9,399 nt of DNA from Chlamydiota bacterium (lineage in GTDB: Bacteria; Auribacterota; UBA3054; B51-G9): contig QMOL01000089.1 in the NCBI GenBank assembly GCA_003648225.1, positions 1-9,399 on the forward strand. Reading direction: 5' to 3'. The position numbers were made by a program, and so were the translations under genes. The notes below the pieces were generated by a model, which did not search any database, was not told the DNA's origin, and saw only the letters and a list, made by a program, of their open reading frames with translations. Positions 6,601 to 9,399 of the stretch are shown piece by piece; the stretch's first letter is position 1; the number at the start of each line of letters is the position of its first letter.

Positions 6601-7842
6601 ATAATATTGCCCGCTAGGCATCATAGGGTCGTCCGGTACACAATCGTAAATTGTGTCAACGCGATAAAACATTCGCTTGCCGTCAGTGGATCCGAATCGT
6701 TCTTTCCATTGAGAATTTGAGTAAGGTCTTGGCACCGCTCCATCCAAAGGATCGATTGCATACGACTCATCATTCGCGAGAATTTCATTAAAGCAGATTG
6801 CTTCAACGCCGTAAGTTGAGCCAAGGGTTGACAGAACGTGATTTTCGTCACGATAATCTATCAGATTTGCCGCAAGCTGCATTTGCTTAGCTGAATTAGG
6901 CTCAAACGGCATATCGGAATTAGCTCTTATTAACAATTTACGACATTCACGCGGTGTAATACTATTAATATCGGAAGGTATATCATTCCGAAGTGTTGGC
7001 GACCCCGGTTTATCGATGGAATAAATAGTTGCGCGGCGCGGAAGTTCTCTTATAAGTCCTGCTTTGAGATTTGCCGATAATTTTTTATTATCAGCCATAA
7101 TGACATTTATCAGTTCAGTCATGCTGCTGAATTTACTATCATCACCTTTCAAATGTTCAGCCGAATATTCTTTAGGATCATTTATTCCTTCATCTTCCTC
7201 GTCAATAACGCCGTTCGCGTTATTATCAATTCCGTCAGCCATCAGAATCAGGTTATTCTGGTCATCATCGCCGCGGGACCCCGGGAGTTTATTTTTCCCG
7301 TAACGATAATCAATAAGTTTTTTAGCGGTCTTGCGCGGAACACCGAGCGCGTGCGGCAGGTTGATTTCCCCTGTATCCCATCCGGTACCTTTTCCGTTTT
7401 TTAGAAGGAAAGCTTTATTGATATTTACTTTAGAAGATTCGTCTTCGATTCGAAATCTGTATCTTCCGCATATTTTCCCTTCACTATCTTTTACGAACAT
7501 CCATTTTGAATAAGAATTCTTTATATTCGGTGATGTCAATAACTGTTTGTTATACGATTTATCAGCCGAAGATTTCATTTCATCAATAGTGATTATTGCT
7601 TTTGCCTGTTCCAATCCGGAACCGACAAGCATATCAAGCTGCTGCGAATTCATCTGTACCCGACTTTGCTTATTTTCTATATTCATTAATGCTGTAAACG
7701 AAGCTGCCATTATGGCAAGAACAACAAGGATAGCAAGAACGGCAACAAGAGCAATGCCGTTTTGGATTTTAGATTCATGTAAGCTCATCGTGAATGTCGG
7801 GATAGAATTTATGATTTTGGATTTACTTTTTTGATTGCTCAT
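3601..7842 (-). CDS. Giant GspK-like minor pseudopilin with lamin-tail-like and C-terminal helix-hairpin-helix domains
   Basis: This 1413-residue protein is probably a tip pseudopilin of a type II secretion or type IV pilus-like system. Residues 24-29 (SKIQNG) followed by a hydrophobic helix at 30-50 form a prepilin-type site, cleaved after Gly29. The usual Glu at +5 is absent (Ala34), as in GspK. Then come the helical stalk (50-90), EDESSKVNINKAFLL and a first helix-hairpin-helix-like segment (133-180), a DGIDNNANGVIDEEDEG acidic loop (203-219), a long unassigned beta-rich region (about 360-710), a lamin-tail-like stretch starting PEVVEMYNASATPISLANWRV (718-738), a golvesin-like beta-sandwich (about 1085-1282), and GRVNINTAPPRLLASLPGI with a second helix-hairpin-helix (1285-1349). 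Ordinary GspK has about 300-330 residues. Met19 is an alternative start giving an 11-residue leader. A paralogue lies upstream (8752-9399). No Shine-Dalgarno motif is seen. Pseudopilin assignment is good; the cargo or role of the extra domains is unknown. Confidence 0.88.
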   Translation of the reverse strand: MSNQKSKSKIINSIPTFTMSLHESKIQNGIALVAVLAILVVLAIMAASFTALMNIENKQSRVQMNSQQLDMLVGSGLEQAKAIITIDEMKSSADKSYNKQLLTSPNIKNSYSKWMFVKDSEGKICGRYRFRIEDESSKVNINKAFLLKNGKGTGWDTGEINLPHALGVPRKTAKKLIDYRYGKNKLPGSRGDDDQNNLILMADGIDNNANGVIDEEDEGINDPKEYSAEHLKGDDSKFSSMTELINVIMADNKKLSANLKAGLIRELPRRATIYSIDKPGSPTLRNDIPSDINSITPRECRKLLIRANSDMPFEPNSAKQMQLAANLIDYRDENHVLSTLGSTYGVEAICFNEILANDESYAIDPLDGAVPRPYSNSQWKERFGSTDGKRMFYRVDTIYDCVPDDPMMPSGQYYYNLDPRRGWRIRNQAGKVPIGGITRGGSIILKMAKVIGKKGNTGNADIKTYYKQKPPIKLPGGKSWCHWPSAGANVYTFGSESQYEKFYNEIIKVLRKVNSADGNRPKFPKNYFKNSWAMVYGWSDNPVAYNPKPVGCFKITTGDQSSLTIQSTDINSGNKFATQLSKVNFSDGTPMSFDNCDLSVTINSWGDRSPFAMVPEANVTYLMRSRRPIAGKYFKITIGRPPRGRFTQGYPNELGVSGAVGGDFTDDKDYLREWVYNNGKPVKTKSGGWVKIMLTSSPKVSRAKKIRQWLSYFRMIAPEVVEMYNASATPISLANWRVICNTGSLATQIGRIHSTSYYDQKLRRGITDDNPVVQPRGHFYLVNDTGLFDGWYGNGDNKWGSRADEQVPVFQMDEQNWGVAYKIKKTHMDYPPSGRAGYSIIIDERNLDKEIFNLETVKFVDKDGADDPDSWNNVYAPVVSDLIREQNEIFLAPVGRDTDIITGKLVGKSIMILGLPHGGGIVSLTLKNEYDQVCARTVDYGKVDVDELDVSTEKIDPTKTTWVKRKKTSIGGTENEAENRAMKTHHNDKFFIKNGPFCSIGEARNISTGNDFERLGGSGDISKGANALAALSKYMSSSNVRLESCLGDVTRVGWNQAYDEVAGSSLTSVKGKVGGWKKDKWVGHTLRFLTGPLRGEKYPIISNSKNTILLAQKNSKYVPRSAPNRKAVKPNIGNKFTIGPGYATPMCYTRKSGESATWTWKNAIAYPGTYDLYIYGLNDAIDTTEFLEENNNASIDVEIWNYKIKKFNRLKKRGQYGKQDSFNAGKIKPENISGDGNIKIRLTAHNVIEQNTDDNTGKVLKGTGGKQTGIAWFNYAIVTPVPVPGRVNINTAPPRLLASLPGINTALAENIYAGLNSNGKKILKPYKTLGDLFKVKGMTPDIFERCVNILDVDSSAFTVEVEAQILKNKKMEKNDKLTPDSIIASRKKRFVVEADKKEGRYLNISEIESYPVR

Positions 7843-7852
7843 TTTTGCTAAA

Positions 7853-7871
7853 AGTCCGCCTTTGGCGGATT
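7853..7871 (-). promoter_or_regulatory. GC-rich hairpin in the leader of the giant pseudopilin gene
   Basis: TCCGCC and GGCGGA pair perfectly around a 3-nt loop, extended by one G-T and one A-T pair to 8 bp. The hairpin ends 10 bp before the ATG at 7842. On the minus strand the stem is followed by CTTTT, so it resembles a weak attenuator or terminator placed just in front of the start codon. It could equally be a protein-binding palindrome. Its GC content stands out sharply from the flanking AT-rich DNA. Confidence 0.6.
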
Positions 7872-7874
7872 AAT

Positions 7875-7888
7875 TATTGAATATCGAA
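7875..7888. repeat. Two heptamer units (TATTGAA, TATCGAA)
   Basis: Two adjacent 7-bp units match the TATTGAW unit repeated at 1078-1112, nearly 6.8 kb away. They lie next to the GC-rich hairpin in the leader of the giant pseudopilin gene. Two AT-rich copies alone could be chance; the match to the longer array is what makes them worth recording. Confidence 0.45.
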
Positions 7889-8058
7889 CTGTTCTCTTTT
7901 TTTTAAAGTGAAACATGCCGATTTTACATTGGGAATAGAGACAGGGAATTTTCCGAGATTTATTGTTAAAGTTCATTGAAAACAAGGTGTTTGAGCTAAA
8001 TTTATATAAAGCAAGGCCGAATCGTTAGTTTAATGCTATTTTTAGCGATTTTATTAAC

Positions 8059-8304
8059 TTATTTATTTATTATATCATTTTTATGGATTTTATTCAATAA
8101 CACTAAAACTGTACGGAAAAAGTTGATATGTAGAATGAATATCCATACCCAACATTCTTTAACCTGACGTAAATATTTCGCTCTTCCGCTACCGCAATAG
8201 GGACATTTTAACTTTGCTGATTTCCGGTTATATTCCACACGCTCCACATAAATTTCTTTTCTTGAGTTATCAACAACTTTTCTTATTGATAATCGTGAAT
8301 TCTC
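8059..8304 (-). pseudogene. Possible zinc-ribbon protein fragment (81 codons, no clear start)
   Basis: An open frame runs from 8304 to a TAA at 8059, with no ATG in it; a GTG at 8247 is the first start candidate. The middle reads like a real protein: VERVEYNRKSAKLKCPYCGS followed by GRAKYLRQ. A CPYCGS knuckle after a basic stretch is typical of zinc ribbons, including those at the N-terminus of IS1- or IS1595-type transposases. The second Cys pair is missing (only one Cys, in KECWVWIF) and the C-terminus becomes a hydrophobic, low-quality sequence. The best promoter candidate of the region lies inside it. I therefore treat it as a decayed fragment or chance frame; function unknown. Confidence 0.25.
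8069..8097 (-). promoter_or_regulatory. Sigma-70-type promoter candidate for the giant pseudopilin gene
   Basis: On the minus strand TTGAAT (8097-8092) is separated by exactly 17 bp from TATAAT (8074-8069). The -10 box is a perfect consensus and the -35 box matches four of six bases. It points toward the giant pseudopilin gene, and transcription from about 8062 would give a leader of some 220 nt containing the hairpin at 7853-7871. The region is very AT-rich, so chance -10 matches are common. Confidence 0.5.
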
Positions 8305-8387
8305 TTAATGGTCGATTAATTAATTGCTTTTTTAATAGGTGGATGCCCATTTTCTCATTTTTCTTCTTCTATGTCAACTTTAACGGA

Positions 8388-8548
8388 ATGGAAAAAATAA
8401 GCTATGATTTCGGCGATGCTATGAGTGCGCATTGATTGATTATGATAAACAGGTAGATACTTATTTACACACTCATGATTTTGACGAACTTGTGTTTGTT
8501 TTTTCCGGGACGTTTCTTCACATTGCTGACGATGAGGAATACCCGTAA
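8388..8548 (+). pseudogene. Frameshifted remnant of an AraC-family regulator (N-terminal cupin part)
   Basis: The plus strand carries MEKISYDFGDAMSAH from an ATG at 8388, ending at a TGA (8433-8435). In another frame it continues as IDYDKQVDTYL then HTHDFDELVFVFSGTFLHIA and DDEEYP, ending at a TAA (8546-8548). The HTHDFDELV...SG...H...EEYP pattern is the sugar-sensing cupin start of RhaS/AraC-type transcription regulators. One frameshift near 8430 would join the two pieces. The usual GDVFVI-type strand, the rest of the cupin and the helix-turn-helix domain are absent downstream, so this is a truncated, non-functional relic of a gene normally about 270-300 codons long. It is the only sign of a plus-strand gene in the window. 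The family call rests on motif recognition over about 35 residues. Confidence 0.5.
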
Positions 8549-8713
8549 TTTTCATGTAACAAATTTAAATCTAAACTTCACTTGAATTCTCACCAGTTAA
8601 ATGAAATAACCAGAAACGACCAAACATAGAGCAAAACTTTTCCATCTTAATCTTTTTTAAATTTGTTAATGTTATGCCATGCCGAAGATAATATTTTATA
8701 GGCACGGCTGATG

Positions 8714-8744
8714 AAATTGTCCAAGAGAATTATTGGGACAATTT
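8714..8744. terminator. Hairpin downstream of the second pseudopilin paralogue, possible terminator
   Basis: AAATTGTCC (8714-8722) pairs perfectly with GGACAATTT (8736-8744), extended by two A-T pairs past a bulged G, with an 8-nt loop. It starts 8 bp after the TGA stop of the paralogue, the position expected of an intrinsic terminator. On the minus strand the stem is followed by CATC with only the stem's own T-run, so termination may be weak; on the plus strand GATTTT follows. Confidence 0.5.
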
Positions 8745-8751
8745 GATTTTC

Positions 8752-9399
8752 TCATCTTGCCGGATATTGTTCAATTTCAGAAATATCAATATATCCTCCT
8801 TCTTTTTTATCTGCTTCAATAACAAAGCGTTTTCTTCGGGAAGCGATTATCGAGTCAGGGCTCAATTCAGCCGTTTCATTCAAATTCTTAAGTTTAAGAA
8901 TTTGTGCTTCTACTTCAACAGTAAAATCACTGGAATCAAGATCAAGAATATTAACACATCGTTCAAATATATCGGGCGTCATTCCTTTAACTTTAAATAA
9001 GTTGCCGAGGCATTTATATGGTTTCAGGATTTTCTTGCCGTTTCTGTCGCGACCCGTGTAAATATTTTCTGCCAAAGTGGAATTAATTCCCGGAAGACTG
9101 GCTAATAAGCGCGGTGGAGCGGTGTTAATATTTACTCTTCCGGGAACCGGAACCGGAGTTACGACAGCGTAATTAAACCATGCAATGCCTGTTTGTTTAC
9201 CGCCGGTACCGACGAGTGTTTTCCCGGTTTTATCGTCAGTATTTCTTTCGATAACATTATGAGAAGTCAGTCGAATTTTAACATTTCCGTTTTCTGAAAT
9301 ATTTTCCGGTTTGATTTTCCCGGCATTAAAAGAATCCTGTTTGCCGTACTGCCCGTGTTTTTTCAGCATATCAAATTCTTTAGTTTTGTAGTTCCAGAG
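8752..9399 (-). CDS. Second GspK-like pseudopilin, C-terminal part only (5' end beyond window)
   Basis: The last 215 codons and the TGA stop are visible; the frame stays open to base 9399, so the methionine at 9369 is internal. The visible part reads LWNYKTKEF, then GQYGKQDSFNAGKIKPENIS, the beta-sandwich end TGIAWFNYAVVTPVPVPG, the helix-hairpin-helix entry RVNINTAPPRLLASLPGINS, and a Lys/Glu-rich tail ending SEIEQYPAR. It aligns without a gap to residues 1199-1413 of the giant neighbour, with about 174 of 215 residues identical by hand count (81%). Many identical codons differ at third positions, so both copies appear to have been kept under purifying selection. By analogy it should be a secretion or pilus pseudopilin with a long N-terminal part, which cannot be checked here. 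Its product and the neighbour are in-line, separated by 909 bp with their own hairpin and promoter candidates. Confidence 0.88.
   Translation of the reverse strand, partial: LWNYKTKEFDMLKKHGQYGKQDSFNAGKIKPENISENGNVKIRLTSHNVIERNTDDKTGKTLVGTGGKQTGIAWFNYAVVTPVPVPGRVNINTAPPRLLASLPGINSTLAENIYTGRDRNGKKILKPYKCLGNLFKVKGMTPDIFERCVNILDLDSSDFTVEVEAQILKLKNLNETAELSPDSIIASRRKRFVIEADKKEGGYIDISEIEQYPAR

Larger units (their letters stand above)
7872..8751. other. Gene-poor spacer between the two pseudopilin paralogues
   Basis: No intact gene can be supported across these 880 bp. The DNA is AT-rich and full of stops in all frames. What it holds is listed separately: heptamer units (7875-7888), a promoter candidate (8069-8097), a possible zinc-ribbon fragment (8059-8304), a broken AraC-type fragment (8388-8548) and a hairpin after the paralogue's stop (8714-8744). 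I see nothing recognisable in 7889-8058 or 8549-8713. No tRNA-like or CRISPR-like structure was noticed. Confidence 0.7.

Noticed and set aside
7693..7755. Simple Sec signal peptide or anchor at the N-terminus of the giant protein
   Set aside because: The basic leader ending in Gly directly before a 20-residue hydrophobic helix and the GspK-type C-terminus fit a prepilin signal better.
8355..8555. 66-codon minus-strand frame in the spacer
   Set aside because: It is antisense to the AraC-type fragment, which gives a far better protein match on the plus strand.
9369..9369. Start codon of a 205-residue protein
   Set aside because: The frame is open to the window edge and the upstream codons (LWNYKTKEFD) still align with the neighbour's residues 1199-1208, so this ATG is internal.

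Overview
The window is a stretch of an AT-rich bacterial genome (roughly 40% GC by eye) with every intact gene on the minus strand. In transcription order, right to left, these are: the 3' end of a GspK-like pseudopilin gene; a gene-poor spacer of about 0.9 kb with decayed sequence; a giant intact GspK-like gene of 1413 codons; phosphate acetyltransferase (pta); an ABC-transporter substrate-binding protein; and most of its partner ATPase, which runs off the left edge. Very large GspK-like proteins that combine a prepilin-type N-terminus, a DGxDNxxxGxxDE motif, a lamin-tail-like domain and a C-terminal helix-hairpin-helix suggest Planctomycetota or a related PVC lineage. That placement is inference from gene style only. 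No rRNA or marker gene is present to confirm it.

Region by region: 1-938 is the ABC ATPase (3' end missing). 939-1108 is a spacer with a strong imperfect hairpin and a heptanucleotide tandem repeat. 1109-2500 is the substrate-binding protein. 2501-2564 is a gap filled by a 9-bp tandem repeat. 2565-3557 is pta, complete, with the family's catalytic residues. 3558-3600 is a gap filled by another heptanucleotide repeat that abuts the pta start codon. 3601-7842 is the giant GspK-like protein. 7843-8751 holds a GC-rich hairpin, two more heptamer units, a good sigma-70-type promoter candidate, a possible zinc-ribbon fragment and a frameshifted fragment of an AraC-type regulator. 8752-9399 is the C-terminal 215 codons of a second GspK-like protein, about 81% identical to the first without gaps.

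The two GspK-like proteins would sit in the inner membrane or at the tip of a type II secretion or type IV pilus-like filament. Pta is a central acetyl-CoA/acetyl-phosphate enzyme with no obvious link to them. The binding protein and ATPase form one importer whose permease probably lies beyond the left edge. Notable themes are the tandem duplication of an oversized pseudopilin, different short tandem repeats in consecutive intergenic gaps, and the absence of a Shine-Dalgarno sequence in front of all four visible start codons.
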